This document shows positions 41,501 through 54,140 of a stretch of DNA of 64,000 bases, in pieces. The stretch covers positions 32,423,466 through 32,487,465 of the forward strand of contig NC_134508.1 in assembly GCF_027942865.1 (NCBI RefSeq), in the 5' to 3' direction. The notes under the pieces are model-generated. The model worked only from the letters and a program-made list of their open reading frames with translations. It was not told the origin of the DNA and did not search any database. The position numbers and the translations under genes were made by a program. Origin of the DNA: Odontesthes bonariensis (taxonomy: Eukaryota > Chordata > Actinopteri > Atheriniformes > Atherinopsidae). Each line of letters starts with the position of its first letter. The stretch's first letter is position 1.

Positions 41501-44500
41501 TTGATATTTTGTATAATAAATAAGTGTGCTTTTGAGTGAGTGTAGACTCTTACCTATGATCAAAACTCAAATCAGAAAACGGTGATGACAGTCAGAATCT
41601 TTGTTTTACACACAAAAAACTCAAGTTTTTCCTTAAGACTGGTTGGTGAATGAGGTCCAGTATTCGTACTCATCAGGTTTGTTCCACCTGCTGCAAATTC
41701 TACATTCTTCCTTCATTGTGTGTCATTTTGCTCCTTCCAGCTGAGGACTGGAAAGCAGCCAATGAGGATCTGCAGAAGTCCTGCCGCTACGTTATCAAGA
41801 ACCAGACCACCGGTGACCGCCTGAAGATCCGTGTGGTGGCTGTGAATGAAGGAGGCCGCAGCCCCCCTGTCGCCCTCCCTGAGGCTGTTCTGGTGAAGGA
41901 GGTTGCTGGTAAGAAGTGTTTGCAAACAGAACAAGTCATTTCATACCTAAACTTTGATGACAAAATGTCATTTTTTTATCCATAGTTACCACTGCTGTAG
42001 GTCACAGCAGCAGTTATGATGAGAACAAATCCTTCAGATAGATGTGTAACACCAGTGTAAAAAATAAGCATTTATCACACACAAGTATCCACAGGAAACA
42101 ATTGTAAGGGATTACTCGGAGAAAAGAGATTGAATAAAATATGTTGAATATTTGCTCAAATACATTTCAATGAAGCAGGTTATGTAGAGAAATAATCCAC
42201 CTTTTTCTCAGCCGCTACAGTACACGATTACATTAATTCATTTCTAAAGATGGCAACAAACAGATTTGGAACATATCATCTGACACAGGTCTGGTCGCTG
42301 CATTACAAAGCCATTCATCATGAGGCGGAGTTGTAAAGTTTAGAAACAGCTCAGCAATGTTTTGCTCTCAGCTTTCCCTGTCCTGTGGCATATAACTGCA
42401 GCGTTAAGCGTATAAAACTGTTGTCCGCTCACTAGTTTCCACTTTGAGCTGAAACGCTGATCCACCCGGCCACAGTGTGATAAGTAGATGTAGTACACCT
42501 GACAGTGTTAATCACTGACAGTATATCTGAAGTGATTTGTGGTTAAATGATGATTGGACCCTGAGGACTTTAAAAGGAGGATCCGCATTACTTTGGCTCA
42601 CTCTCAGATCATCGTTATGCGTAACGGAGAGTCAGACAGGGAGGGAATGCAATTTGATCCCAGCTGGACTGGTGGTGTTTCAATAGTGGCATCCATGTTC
42701 AACGTCATGTTCACGACAGCAGGTGGTCCACTTATAGAAACAACTTATTTGAATACTTTCTGATGAAATGGCCTCAATGCTTTGGAAAATAGCTGCGATG
42801 TCCTTGTTGTTAACGGTGCCTTTTCTGAGGAGGGTTTGGCATTGCATTGGGATTCCTGCCAAGATTCATGCTGAGGGGTGTGTCGGGCTCCTTTCTGCAA
42901 GATCGGTGGTGTCAAGTGATCTGACTGCAAGCAGGTGGGGGCAGTGGGGCAGAGACATGGGGTGGGTGGCAAATTCCTGTGGGTTGTGCCCTTAAGTGGT
43001 ATGGGGGGGATTAGTCTGACTTCTCAAATGTCACCCAAATCTCATGACAGCTCCCAAGATTCACTGTTTATTTTGAAACATGCCACAGACTTTACAGGGA
43101 AAATGCTCATAAAGCCTGATCCTCTCCGTAATAAGTGATAACACACTTAACATGCAGTGTGGTTTTCTCATTTTACAGACTCACTTCTCCTCGTTTAGCA
43201 ATATTTTGCCTTTAAGCCCCAACTAAAACTTTTCTGGTCTTACATAATTTAACAATGATTTGAAGGCTTTCAGATGTAAGTAAATCACCAAATCTCGTGT
43301 CACGAAGAGAGGTGATACACAGTGCTACAGTACCCTTGCTTTATTTAGAGTCCTGACAAATGTTGCTCTGCTGCACTCAGCAGGTGGTGAGCTGCACCGA
43401 GATACTTCCAAGTGTCTATCAGAGGCTTTGGTATCATGTCAGAAGTCTCAGTGGCCAACTATCTATGTTATTTTGTTTTTATGCGAAGGTTTGGTTCTAT
43501 TTTTGGCTTTTTATGGGATGTTACTCAGGAGAGTGAGGCAGGGAAGCATTGAGGGAAAAGGGCAGCCTCAGGTAGGATCTCACACATTTCTGAATTAGCC
43601 ACTAATATGTCCATACAATGAGCTCAGAAGGTAGAATGGTTGTACTTTCACTGGGAAGTAGGTAGTTAAATCTACCACCTTCCCACTATGGATTGCCCCC
43701 AAATGTTTTTTTTTCTCTTTTACATTGCTTTCGTTAAAAGCATCAGTTTCTGCAGCATGGTCATCCATCACAGCTTGATTTCCTTACTCTGAATTTATAT
43801 TTCCTTAAGTCTAAAAGACCACACACATTAAAACTAAAATCCAAAGTAAACCATTGAATGATGATTATTTGTGAATGGTAAACAAGTACACATCTGGGTC
43901 AGAATGTAAAATCACCTACATTTTTCCAGTTATTATCACAACATATTAGCGGTTGAAGTCCAGTGATTGACTCTTAATTGTGCAAAGTGTAAATTTATAG
44001 AAAACAGGCCTTTGTTTGGGATGAAGAATGTGGCACAGCTTCCATGTGGCTGTGGAAAGCCTTTAAGGTTGCCTTGTTTCCACATGCAAGTGGGTTTGAA
44101 TTCGAGTTCATGAATTTGTATTGGAATCCCTGTTATCTCCAACAGATGTGTTACAACGCTTTTAATGTTTTTCCCCACTCCATAATTTTACTGGAGCACA
44201 TTAGAAGAAATGATGTACTGATGCAAATGCAAACCAGTAGTATTATTATCCACAATGATGGATGTATAACATGAGCTTCAGCTGAAAGTCAAGTCATTCA
44301 GTCATGGCCACAAACAACACTGAAGGAATGAGAACCTTCTGATGCGGAACAATTGTTGTTTATCAGAGAGTAGTTTATGCACCACTTTTGTGCTTCAAAT
44401 ACAGTTGCTTTTAACTATGCTTTCACATGTTTACCATGGCTGCCTCTCAGTTGTGTGTGTCCTCAGAAATTAACGTGATGCGTGCACGAGTTGCATAATG

Positions 44501-47500
44501 TGGATGACCAGTAAGGGGTTTCGATGTTATGTATCGTCACTTTCTCGCGCCGTGCTTGATTTAGGGGCTTCACATACTATCAATGACACTAGAGCTTTTG
44601 CTGTTTCTGGTGTGATCTTAAGGTCGACAAAATGCTAACCTCCTCTATACACCCAATTTTTTACGATGGTTAAAATTCTTCCCTTTTTTTCCCCTAAGAT
44701 TGTTCTTTGTTTTTTTTTTATCTAATGTCCTGTTGTGGGTGGAGTGTTAATAAGCTGAAATAATTTTCAAAAAACCTCTAGTTGAAATGTTGAGCCCAAC
44801 AGTTTGCAGCTGAGCCACGATTCTGTCAGGTTCTAGCACAGCGGTTGCCTGTTTTCTTTTTTGCGCTCCAGTAAGAGTTGGCCAGAAAAAGATTAGTCGA
44901 CCTTTAGCTTAGTCAGCACCTCTTGCACTTCTCTTGCCTCTGTGCACACTGCCTCCTCCTGTCCCTGCACAGACAGATCTTGTTCCACCAGGTCCCTGCT
45001 ACAGGGTCTGTGTCCCCGCAATCTGCATAATCTGCCGAGCATCTTTGGCATCCTTGTTCTCTCAAAAAAATGCCAGCCGCTAAGCCAAGATGCCTACTGA
45101 CAGAACAGGCATTGCAGCGGAGGTGGGAGGATGAATGAGATGCCTTTTGTTAAAGTATGAGTGAGCATGCCATCAAAATGTTTTCAAGCTGTGAAGCTCT
45201 TTCAGGGTCATAGTAATGGCTTCAAATAAACTGTCACAGATGCCAAAACCTTTATCGATTACTTACACACCCTGGGGCTGTGGAAAGACAGCGTTGAGGC
45301 AAAGTGTTTTATGACATCCTCTGATGTTTTAGCAATTAGAGGATTGCATTCATTTACCAAGTAGTTCTGTGTATTGGTATCAGAATGGGAAGAAATGGCA
45401 TGTAACTAAAACAGAGACTGGTTGGTTAGCAACTCAAACATCAGAAGAGAACCTTAAACCCTTTCAGAATGAGGTGCTACCAAAGTTCATTTACTGTATG
45501 TACACCAACACACAGATACTTTTATATGCATCAACATTAACCAAGTCATTTGTATACACTGTATGAACAATCCCTCATTTTGTTGTTCTTAAATCTTATT
45601 GATCGCACAAAGTCTTTTGTTTGCTGTTGTTGCGATCAGGCATGGAAATAATAAAGTAGCCTCAGAACTGGCAGAGTAAAGAATCCCTCTGTAAATCTTG
45701 TATGAATATTGATTCATATGAATAACTTTTGTCACCTTTTTTCTTGTTAGACCGCCCCAAGGTCCGCCTGCCTCGTTACCTCAGGCAGAGATACGTCGCT
45801 CATGTTGGAGACAAGATCAATCTGACCATCCCCTTCTCAGTAAGTGGAGGATTTCTGCACATTTCTCTGCATGCATAATAGAAAACATCAGAACTCACTT
45901 TAAGATTGATTTTTTTTCCCTTTTCCTCAGGGCAAACCCAAACCTGTGGTCACCTGGACAAAGAATGGTGAGCCCCTGGACACAAAGAAGGTGAACGTCC
46001 GCAGCACTGACAGAGACAGCATCCTGTTCATCCGTGCAGCCGAGAGAGATGACTCCGGAGTGTACGAGATGTGCCTGAAGGTGGACGACTTCGAAGACAA
46101 AGCCTCCCTTATCCTTCAAATTGTCGGTGAGTAAAATATTGATAAGATGATGAGATGACCTATTAAGAAAAAAACTGTTCGGTTCTTAATCCAATCATGT
46201 TTGCTCACAGAGCTGCCAGGACCTCCTGCTAGTGTGAAAATTGTGGATACCTGGGGCTTCAATGTTGCTCTGGAGTGGACTGTACCCAAAGACAATGGAA
46301 ACACTGAAATCACAGGTTACACAGTCCAGAAGGCCGACAAAAAGACTGGAGTAAGTTCTCAGTATCAAAGAGCAGCTGGTTGTCGGGTCCTAAAAGTCAT
46401 GTTTGATATTAAGTAGATGGGTCCTGCTTATTAATTTTATCATTTCATCATTCAAAGTCTCTAATTACTTTGCATCATGTAATCGCTGAGTTTGGTTTTT
46501 GTGTGTTTGCAGGACTGGTTCACTGTGTTGGACCATTACCACAGACTGAACGCCACCATCTCAGACCTCATCATGGGCAACACCTACAAGTTCAGAGTGT
46601 TTGCTGAAAATAAGTGTGGAATCAGCGAAGGTTTTACTGTTGCAAAGGAAGAGGCCAAGATCTTGAAGACAGGTGTGATTTTCAATTATTTACCATTGAT
46701 GAAGATATCTATGTTATATTTGTTCATCTACCCATGTGATGACAGTGTATGGAATCATATTGTCATACCGTCTTCCATTGTATGTCAGTGTACCAGAACC
46801 TGGCCCAATGATGACAAGACTTTGTTTTTAGTTTCTATAGATATTATCTTTACAAAGTAAATGTAAACAGACAAACAGCTCCTCTGCATACTTAAAAAAC
46901 AAAAATCCAAATAGATTATTTTTGAAATTTCTGTCATCTGCAACTCGACTCAACTAATTCTATTAGAAATTAAGCATGGATGTTCGGGCATTTGGAACAG
47001 AAGATATAACAATAGATGTAACTGAATAACCTACAAATAAAAGCCCACTTTTAGAAGACTTTAGGGTGTGGATGACAGCTCTTACAGCTATTAGAATAAA
47101 GTTCACTTTTTAAACTAATTTGACCATAGTTTAATGTTTTATTACATCATTTTATCACCCACTCGTGTAGCTTTTAGCTGTGCTGAAAGTTGAACCCCTC
47201 AGAGTTTTCTGTATTTATGCATATGTATGACATTTTTAAACTCCACAAACACTCTCTTTACAAAGTGAACCCACTTAACCTCTTAACACACACTGTCCCG
47301 TGAATGGGACGCTGACGCCATTTTGTTTACAAATTTTTAACGAAATAGATGTCATACAGCATGTACACAAACATATAATTGTAATGCCGCATACCGTTTG
47401 AAAGCTAAAACTGTCAGCTATCGTTTGAGCCCAACCACGAAGAACAACACTCTCCACAGCACTAACAGTAGTGTGATCTTCTCTGTATGTGACGCCATGG

Positions 47501-50500
47501 TATTTGCAACTGAAAACAATGCAATTGACACTTCAGGCATAAACCTGGATGTGTTACCTTTCCAATGGTACCAAGTACATGCATGTATCTACAACCATGT
47601 GGGATCTCTGCTACTTTCAAGTTGGGTATGCCAATTTTGCAAATGAAGTTTGAAAAAGGGGGTGTGTTCTAAAGGGTTAAACAAAGTAGGCAAAGACACG
47701 ACACTTGGTCATTTATCGGGAGCAAAATTAATGGTCCATCATTTGTGAGTTGCAAAAGTATTTCAACCTCTCGGCTTAGCAGTTCATTTTGAGGTGAAAA
47801 TGTTTCCAGTTTGTAAAAATCTATGGAGCAGGAATCTGTCAAAAGCGTTTTCCACGCAGAGATTAATGGAAAGAAGAGTCCGTAGTTCATGCCACTCCAG
47901 CTTGTGCTTTTTAGCTTTGTGACAGAAGCTCAGAAACACATAATCTTTGCTTCCCCGTTCCACCTACACTTTACAAATAGACCAACCAGGCACAATGGAG
48001 ACGCAACAGTCTGGCTTTGACCACGCTGATCTTCATAAACAATATGTGGTGTATATAAAAGCTGTGCTTTGTCTTTTACATCCTCCGTTCCTGTCCCCAC
48101 GTTTCATTCCCTCCCATATGAGATGGAGGAGGCTAGAAGGAGACGTTCAGGCTCCATGGCTTCAAAGGCCAAATGCAAAAGCTCAAAGCTGAAAGTATGA
48201 GGCATCAAATAAATGACTAGTTTTATAAAACAGTCTGCTTGTGGAGGTGTGTGATGGTACAAACAAATATTTATTTGGACCTAAAAGGCTGGAGGAGGTT
48301 ACAAAAACAAGATTTTTGACTCCTTCTACAGTCTGATAGAACACGTACCAAAGGTGTAAATTTAAGACCATACTGCTCTCCCCGGGAGCAATTGACCAAG
48401 AAAAAGCAAGGAATGTGATAGTTTGTGAGGTCACAAAGGAACCCAGGGTAACTTAGAGCAGTGCCTACCACTAGGAGAGTAATAAAATGCAATGGTGAGC
48501 ATGGCAGGGCTGAAAAGAGAAAAGAACATTGCTGTCGGTGGACAGAAAGTCCTTTGAATTACTGAACTATCAAGCCACTGACATACCGTTTATCAGCCAA
48601 AGGTGCATAGCTTAAACTAGTCTGTTTCTCTCCTTTCTTTCCCCAGGTATCGACTACAAGCCTCCTGAGTACAAGGAGCATGACTTCACTGAGGCGCCCA
48701 AGTTCACCACGAATCTGTCCGACAGATCCACCACTGTGGGCTACAGCACAAAGCTGCTCTGCTCTGTCAGGGGATTCCCTAAGGTACAGTTCAATCTTTT
48801 TATGGTTTATGTCAAACTGACAGCTTCAGCAGAAAAAGGTATGGCAAGCAGCGAGGAGACAGAGCCATTTACACCAGCTTTACCTTGTTTCCAGATTTAC
48901 ACCTGGTCCACAAAGCAAAGAAATGCATACACACTCTCCCAGAAATGTGAAAATCATATTTTCAGAGTCAAGACCCTTTATGTGAGCACCATGATGTCAG
49001 GGTAAAAGACTGGTCTGCTGCTGCTGTGCTGACTCTGTTTAACCGCTCTCAACTTATCAAGCAACTAAAACGTATATTCAGAATATATTAAACATAAAAG
49101 CCAATCAACTATAACATGCAAACTAATTGTATCTTGTGCACTTGATGTAGTACGATATGGTTTGAATATATTTTTTCATTCTGTGCACACTCAGGGTCTC
49201 TGTGGTACAACCTCCTACATCAAAACTACTAAAATGACTCCTAATTTCTGTGCTTCCACTACTTATACAGTTATTTCTAAAACTAGTAAAGCTTTTACGT
49301 CTGTTACTTTTACAATCCCCTCTACTGTTAAACTTCTAAAGCCATTAATATAGCTCTTACTTTTATAGCTTCAGAGTTATGTAATAACCAGTGTCCAAAA
49401 TATTATTGCAAATATGACCACCACAATGGAGACTGCATGGTACAACTTAAAGTACTCTTTATATTATGTAGGTACCATTGCAGCCAGAATACTATTTAGC
49501 CAGAATAATGATAGAACTGTTGTGTATTACTGCAATTATTATATGTTTGATAATGATAATACCGCGTTAAAGCCACTATCTGCACAGACTAATAAAGGTT
49601 AGGAAACATAAGCCATTGTTCCCCCCTCCAAAGTCTTAGAAATCGCAAGAAGCTTTTCTTGTGGTATATTCTTCTTTTATCAGTGCCAGTTAATGAGCTG
49701 GAAGAAGAACATACATAGTTAATTGGTATAGATATTGTTTCTACATCCAGCCCTTGTCTATAAATTAGAAGTTTTGAAACGTGAAGAAATGTGCGAATGG
49801 ATTTCAGTTAGACACCAGCTGGGCCAACTGCTGAGACGATTACTCAGACTGTCTGTCAGCAACGATACATTCCCTTCTCCATTTTCATTGTCGTCAATGT
49901 GCAAGCTTTTCATCGACAACATGGAGGATCTTCACCTGCCCCTGTTAGCCTGCTGTCTGAGCCTCTCACCTCCTCTGCGGGCTCATAATCTGCTGGGTCA
50001 CCAACAGGACAAACCGTGAACTGTATTTTTCTGAGCCATGGGAGGAGAAGAGGGTGACAGGGAAGCTAAGTCACATGATTAACATTCTTTTTGGGGCCCC
50101 GAGAGGTCCTCACCATATCAGTGCCATTTAAACTCGCATACCAGGAAGGAGCTGTGTGCCTTCTTCAATCAAAAAGTCACTTTGTCTTGCCACGGGACTA
50201 AAATTTAAATGGAAAGAACACTGCTGATCAGCCGTTTTTTATTTTTAAAAGTGGATTTTGTAACATTGTTATACAAGAACCACAAGGAGGCTAAGCTTAC
50301 AACAAGAAAACATTGTGGAATCATGTCCTATATAGCGCAAAGTGGTGTTAGAGGATTCACCCGTAAAGTTTCATAGTTTTATATCTCAGCAGGATGGTGC
50401 ATAGAAGTTTTTATGTTTTTTTCCTATTCTGTTTATATAAGGGGCACCGTTAGTTTATGCTGTTTCATGCACGTTTGTTTTTCTATAGCCCAAGATTCAA

Positions 50501-50820
50501 TGGCTGAAGAACCAGATGATTATCGGAGAAGACCCCAAGTTCAGGCAGATCTGCGTCCAGGGTATTTGTTCTCTGGAGATCCGAAAGCCCGGTAACTTTG
50601 ACGGTGGTGTGTACACCTGCAAAGCCAAAAACGATCACGGAGAAGTAGCCGTCAGCTGCAAGCTGGAGGTCAAACGTGAGTCCAGATCTTAAAGCTGTAC
50701 CAACATCTGAAATCTATTTACAGGCTGAGCGTTTGCTTTGTTAGACAGTTTTTGAGTTTCTGATGGGATTGAACTTTCTATTCAACAGAGCCAGTCGTGG
50801 CAGATGCAGAAAAGAAATAG
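38301..50820 (+). CDS. mybph: myosin-binding protein H (mybph), complete; gene-level entry
   Basis: Role (family knowledge): sarcomeric thick-filament protein related to MyBP-C, found in the A-band C-zone of striated muscle. Seen here: fifteen coding exons with matching phases, total 1797 nt = 598 residues plus stop. Layout: Ala/Pro/Glu/Lys-rich N-terminus (about residues 1-185), Fn3 (40171-41908), Ig (45751-46126), Fn3 (46211-46672), Ig (48647-50675), short tail. Fn3-Ig-Fn3-Ig after a Pro/Ala-rich leader is the MyBP-H arrangement; MyBP-C would have about ten domains. Conserved blocks include [13 protein letters not shown] and [12 protein letters not shown]. The protein is longer than human MyBP-H (about 477 residues as I recall) mainly because of the expanded N-terminus. 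Could be either teleost mybph paralogue. NAV1 upstream agrees with human 1q32.1 synteny. Confidence 0.93.
38545..39142. other. mybph intron 1
   Basis: 598 bp between exon 1 and the tandem exons. A short ORF overlaps the donor but has no family similarity. No element recognised. Confidence 0.6.
39143..39193 (+). CDS. mybph: mybph exon 2 (tandem Ala-rich exon)
   Basis: 51 nt. Acceptor taacatcag, donor GATG|gtatgg, phase 1/1. Encodes [16 protein letters not shown]. Nearly the same layout as exon 3. Confidence 0.88.
39298..39354 (+). CDS. mybph: mybph exon 3 (tandem Ala-rich exon)
   Basis: 57 nt. Acceptor taacatcag, donor GATG|gtatac, phase 1/1. Encodes [18 protein letters not shown]. The acceptor region is identical to exon 2 over 27 bases. 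Confidence 0.88.
39447..39512 (+). CDS. mybph: mybph exon 4 (tandem Ala-rich exon, GCT run)
   Basis: 66 nt. Acceptor taatatcag, donor GATG|gtaaaa, phase 1/1. Encodes ATPVEETP, eight Ala from a pure GCT run (39471-39494), then EVPAD. Confidence 0.87.
39720..39785 (+). CDS. mybph: mybph exon 5 (tandem Ala-rich exon)
   Basis: 66 nt. Acceptor aataatag, donor GATG|gtaaac, phase 1/1. Encodes [20 protein letters not shown], then D. More diverged than exons 2-4. Confidence 0.85.
40006..40074 (+). CDS. mybph: mybph exon 6, Pro-rich
   Basis: 69 nt. Acceptor taacattag, donor AAAG|gtaaca, phase 1/1. Encodes [20 protein letters not shown], then PK: a Pro-rich linker into the first Fn3 domain. Confidence 0.88.
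40171..40305 (+). CDS. mybph: mybph exon 7, first Fn3 (N-half)
   Basis: Acceptor atttccag, donor GGAA|gtaagt. Encodes [20 protein letters not shown] and [13 protein letters not shown]; the Trp in IIWSQP is the Fn3 core Trp. Phase 1 in and out. Confidence 0.94.
40306..45750. other. mybph introns 7 and 8
   Basis: 40306-41740 and 41909-45750, AT-rich. No exon is needed between exons 8 and 9, because the Fn3-to-Ig sequence is continuous with the family. Short ORFs (e.g. 42554-42763) are not recognised. Confidence 0.6.
41741..41908 (+). CDS. mybph: mybph exon 8, first Fn3 (C-half)
   Basis: Acceptor tccttccag, donor GCTG|gtaaga. Encodes [31 protein letters not shown] and [25 protein letters not shown] is the typical Fn3 F-G strand motif. 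Confidence 0.95.
45751..45839 (+). CDS. mybph: mybph exon 9, first Ig (N-part)
   Basis: Acceptor cttgttag, donor TCA|gtaagt. Encodes [20 protein letters not shown], then [10 protein letters not shown]. The usual first Ig Cys is replaced by a non-Cys residue, as in related MyBP domains. Confidence 0.95.
45931..46126 (+). CDS. mybph: mybph exon 10, first Ig (C-part)
   Basis: Acceptor ttcctcag, donor GTCG|gtgagt. Encodes [20 protein letters not shown] and [21 protein letters not shown] and the D-x-G-x-Y-x-x-C pattern are Ig hallmarks. Confidence 0.96.
46211..46350 (+). CDS. mybph: mybph exon 11, second Fn3 (N-half)
   Basis: Acceptor gctcacag, donor GGA|gtaagt. Encodes [31 protein letters not shown] and [12 protein letters not shown]. 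Confidence 0.96.
46513..46672 (+). CDS. mybph: mybph exon 12, second Fn3 (C-half)
   Basis: Acceptor tgtttgcag, donor ACAG|gtgtga. Encodes [20 protein letters not shown] and [17 protein letters not shown]. Confidence 0.96.
47275..47680. mobile_element. candidate piggyBac-type MITE
   Basis: Bounded by TTAA at 47275-47278 and 47677-47680. The left end TTAACCTCTTAACACAC and the reverse complement of the right end TTAACCCTTTAGAACAC agree apart from a few differences, giving imperfect terminal inverted repeats. The inside lacks a transposase. TTAA target duplication is the piggyBac hallmark. Lies in mybph intron 12. Confidence 0.5.
48647..48783 (+). CDS. mybph: mybph exon 13, second Ig (N-part)
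   Basis: Acceptor tttccccag, donor AAG|gtacag. Encodes [20 protein letters not shown] and [13 protein letters not shown] with the first Ig Cys. Confidence 0.95.
48784..50488. other. mybph intron 13
   Basis: 1.7 kb with no recognised element. Random ORFs only. Confidence 0.6.
50489..50675 (+). CDS. mybph: mybph exon 14, second Ig (C-part)
   Basis: Acceptor ttctatag, donor AAAC|gtgagt. Encodes [20 protein letters not shown] and [20 protein letters not shown]; the YTC Cys pairs with LLC of exon 13. Ends one base into a codon. Confidence 0.95.
50789..50820 (+). CDS. mybph: mybph terminal coding exon
   Basis: Acceptor attcaacag. The C from exon 14 plus AG gives Gln, then PVVADAEKK and TAG (50818-50820). 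Phase fits and makes the whole CDS divisible by three. If this intron were retained the protein would end RESRS instead. Confidence 0.75.
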
Positions 50821-51025
50821 GTAAACATCCTCACTCTCACAGGTCAGAAAATATCCTATTTGAATTATATAGACACTGTGTTTGGATCTCCATACATCTT
50901 CTTTGTAATCATAAATCGAGACTCGATAAACATTTGGAGTCATTTTCTCTTGTGCTGCTGCTGTATTTGACAAGTTTTACACTAATCTCGCGCAAGTGAA
51001 ACAATTAAAATGGATCTATTTTACG
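50821..51025 (+). other. mybph: mybph 3' UTR (short form, estimated)
   Basis: The first plausible poly(A) signal is ATTAAA at 51004-51009. A canonical AATAAA follows at 51800-51805, so a longer 3' UTR to about 51820 is possible. I cannot tell which is used. Confidence 0.4.
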
Positions 51026-53859
51026 AGGTGACCTATATGAGCGCTGAGGTGACACCAGCCTCCTTCATGACTTACTGCCCATACATGGAGGTCACTAAAC
51101 TTGGAAAAGGTGGCCTCTGCTACTGAGAAGCAGGAGCACCCATAAATTAAATCTGTAATGACTCCGGGTGCACTCTGTTAGGTAACTTAATCACATTTCC
51201 TCAACTCAGCAGCAGCTGTATCTTCCTTCAGGAGACCAATTTGTTAGTAGGTTACTATCTAATACCAACACCGTGTAAATATTTGGTATCTAATATTTGT
51301 TTGATAGTGCCTCCAATTTTATTCTAAGTTGCTGCAGTTTTTCTGACACTTGTTATTTGTTCATCTGCTGCAATCCCAAATTAGGAGAAGAGGGGCAAGG
51401 CCTTTGCAGCATAAGGTGTGTGACACTTGAAGTGTTTCTAAAACAGCCATCTACAACGATTGAAGGAGTTTTTTAACTTGAAATTATTTCTTTGTCGCCA
51501 CAGGAAGGTGCTGGATTCCTGGGAGAACATGTATATATGGCTGGTGACCACACTACCAATGGGTTGTAGCCTGTGACTTCTCACCAAGTCTGTTAAGATG
51601 AACAATTTTTCTCATCGCTTCAAGCCTAAACTAAATATTAAGTCCATATCCATGTCCACTATTTGCTTTTTCCAACAAGGTTGTCCCACCCAACAATCAG
51701 ATACTGTACCTGCCCTACTTTATCATCTCTTCAGTCTTACTCGAATGAATTTACTGTTCCTCATAGGAGAGCTACATGTAACATCTACGTGTTTATATCA
51801 ATAAACAATTTAATTTCTGGTTTTGCTTTTTCAATGCAGTACATTTAAATCACTGTGGAGGTAGTTAAAAGCTGGGACATTTTTATAGATTTTCCACTTC
51901 ATAGCTTTGGTTTAATTCAGTTCAATTTTAACTTTATTCATTTAGCACCTTTCAAGCAAAGTGTTTTACAAACTTATCAAAGGACAAACTTACATTAAAA
52001 AAAAAGCACATTCTAAAATACAGTACAAAAACTGTAACATTTTTACAGGCAATTAACACAAATGTTGATGCAGTTGCATAAAAGTCAAATTATATTCTAA
52101 ATAAAAGACCAGGAAGAACTATGGATGAACTTTGTCCTGTTACCAAACGGGAGAGCTGATTTTTATATTAAATGTTACAGATGTAAACGAGCTATCTAGA
52201 GTTTATGATCTAAAAAAGGATAGTATTCTCATATATAAAACTTAAGGATAAGGTTGATCTCAATCTTATGAATTTAAGCTTTAAGTGTGCTACCTACATG
52301 TGTCTAGTTTTGGATAATCAACATTAGCATACCATAATAAAATAATTTGATTTAGCATGAGAGTAAATAATACTGGAATAGAACAACCTGGGAAGTATTC
52401 AGCAGTGGTAAGTTGAGAATAATCATATTTGTTCACACTGAATTTGGGTTAAAATGGGTTCTAATATCAATTTTAAAAGCAAAATGCTTAAAACACTTTG
52501 AAAAAACTGTATTTAGACAGGACTGACAAGTAGAGTGCAGCTGTACCTTCAGACATATGAAGTTTCTTTCCACTTTAGTTTTTATTGTCTCTCAGCTGCT
52601 GAATGCGCAAAGCTTTTTGGCAACAGATCAGTAACAAACTGGAGACAGCAGCACTATTCATTTGGCTCATACAGGCCAAAGAGTGCATCTACGTATGCCA
52701 GCACCTCTATAATAATAATCTCACTCTATAATACAGATCTTGTAACTATTTGGTCTTGGAGTTACTAGCATAGTGATGGGGGCTGGATGCCAGAGATATC
52801 CAGGTTACAGAGACACATGGGTCCACCCAGAAGCTGACTAAATTAGCCCTGGTGCTCCATCTTGTTCAGGTTATTTTAGGGACAAGTGGCTCAGCTGGAA
52901 AAATGTACTTCGATAACATACGTTACCCTAACCAAGAGGGGGAAGCTGAAATTAAGGACAAAAATACAAAGACACGGATAGAGTGGTAATGTCGTTATTA
53001 GCTATATTTAGGTAATCATAAGTCAATAGCAGATTCTTGTGACAGAGTAATGTTTGTCATGAGTTGACATCCTGAGTATAAATGTTTGGAAAGAATGAGT
53101 TTTGAGAGCCTAATCCACACTGAACGGCCCAGTTCTGCAGTTCAAGTTAAAAATGAATGACTAAATAAATAATTGAATAGTGATCAGACTCTTAGAGTGT
53201 GGTGCTCTCTAGTGCCTCAATCTGGTAATGACAGCTGCAGACTCTTTGAAAAATGAGAGGATGGAATGTTTAATCTCCATTTATACCTTGAAAAGTAAAA
53301 ACAAATACATGAACATCAGAGGTGTAGCGGGATCAAAGCAGCTAACTGCCCATTTGACTTACTGACATAAATATACACCAGTGATCCCTGTCTTTTTGAG
53401 GTACTTGTATAATTTGAGTAGTGTAGCTTTAACCTGTGGGCTATGAGCCATATTGGGTCTCAGGCCTACTTCCAGGAAGTCCCTGGATGCTCCTGACATG
53501 CTGCAAAAGGGTCATGGAGCAAGAGATTTCCTCATTTAGATCCTGCATAGGAAAGGTTTCAAATCCCATAAAAAAAAGCCATTATAAAATGACTGATAAA
53601 CAGTATAATGTACTTTAAGAGTACAGTATCCTCCAAAAATATGTTAACTAGACTGAAACAAACTAAAATTTTGCAAAAGACGAGAAAAGAGAAGCGGGAA
53701 AATGAGAGAAAATCATAGACTGGCCTATATTTAATTTTGCACATTAAATGTGTTTGGATATCATAATCATGTAGATAAAAACAGAAGGCTACGATTTGCT
53801 AACCATCCAACCACTTTTATGTACGATGGTATCAGGTGACAATACTTTGTCCAGCTTTC

Positions 53860-54140
53860 ATTTTGAATTGGGACATGTTGAACACTGTGTAGCTTCACCT
53901 CTTCTTGTAACAACATTCCATAAGTCACTGGAAGCTGTGGAGACGAACTGCTGTAGTTTTTGAACAGCAAAATGTTTTTATTTTTATGAAAGACGATGTC
54001 TGGATGGCACACCTGCTATGTGCAATGAAGCAGCTCCAGAACAGATGTTGGCTTTTTGCACACTGATACCAAGCTGGATGGTCCCTTTTCTCTTTAGCCT
54101 GAAGAAAAGCAGAATCCATGGTTTGAAAAGCCAATAGAAA
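53860..54140 (-). mobile_element. degenerate Tc1/mariner-like transposon fragment (minus strand)
   Basis: The minus-strand reading contains LQAKEKRDHPAWYQCAKSQ, matching the transposase region just after the KFEILFGNHG motif of the family seen at 26196-26812. The other part (GACATGTT..CACTGTGTAGCTTCACCTC) corresponds to its 3' non-coding end. Internally deleted and inactive. Confidence 0.65.

Noticed and set aside
42554..42763. 69-codon + ORF in mybph intron 8
   Set aside because: No known domain, and the Fn3-Ig junction of mybph is complete without it.
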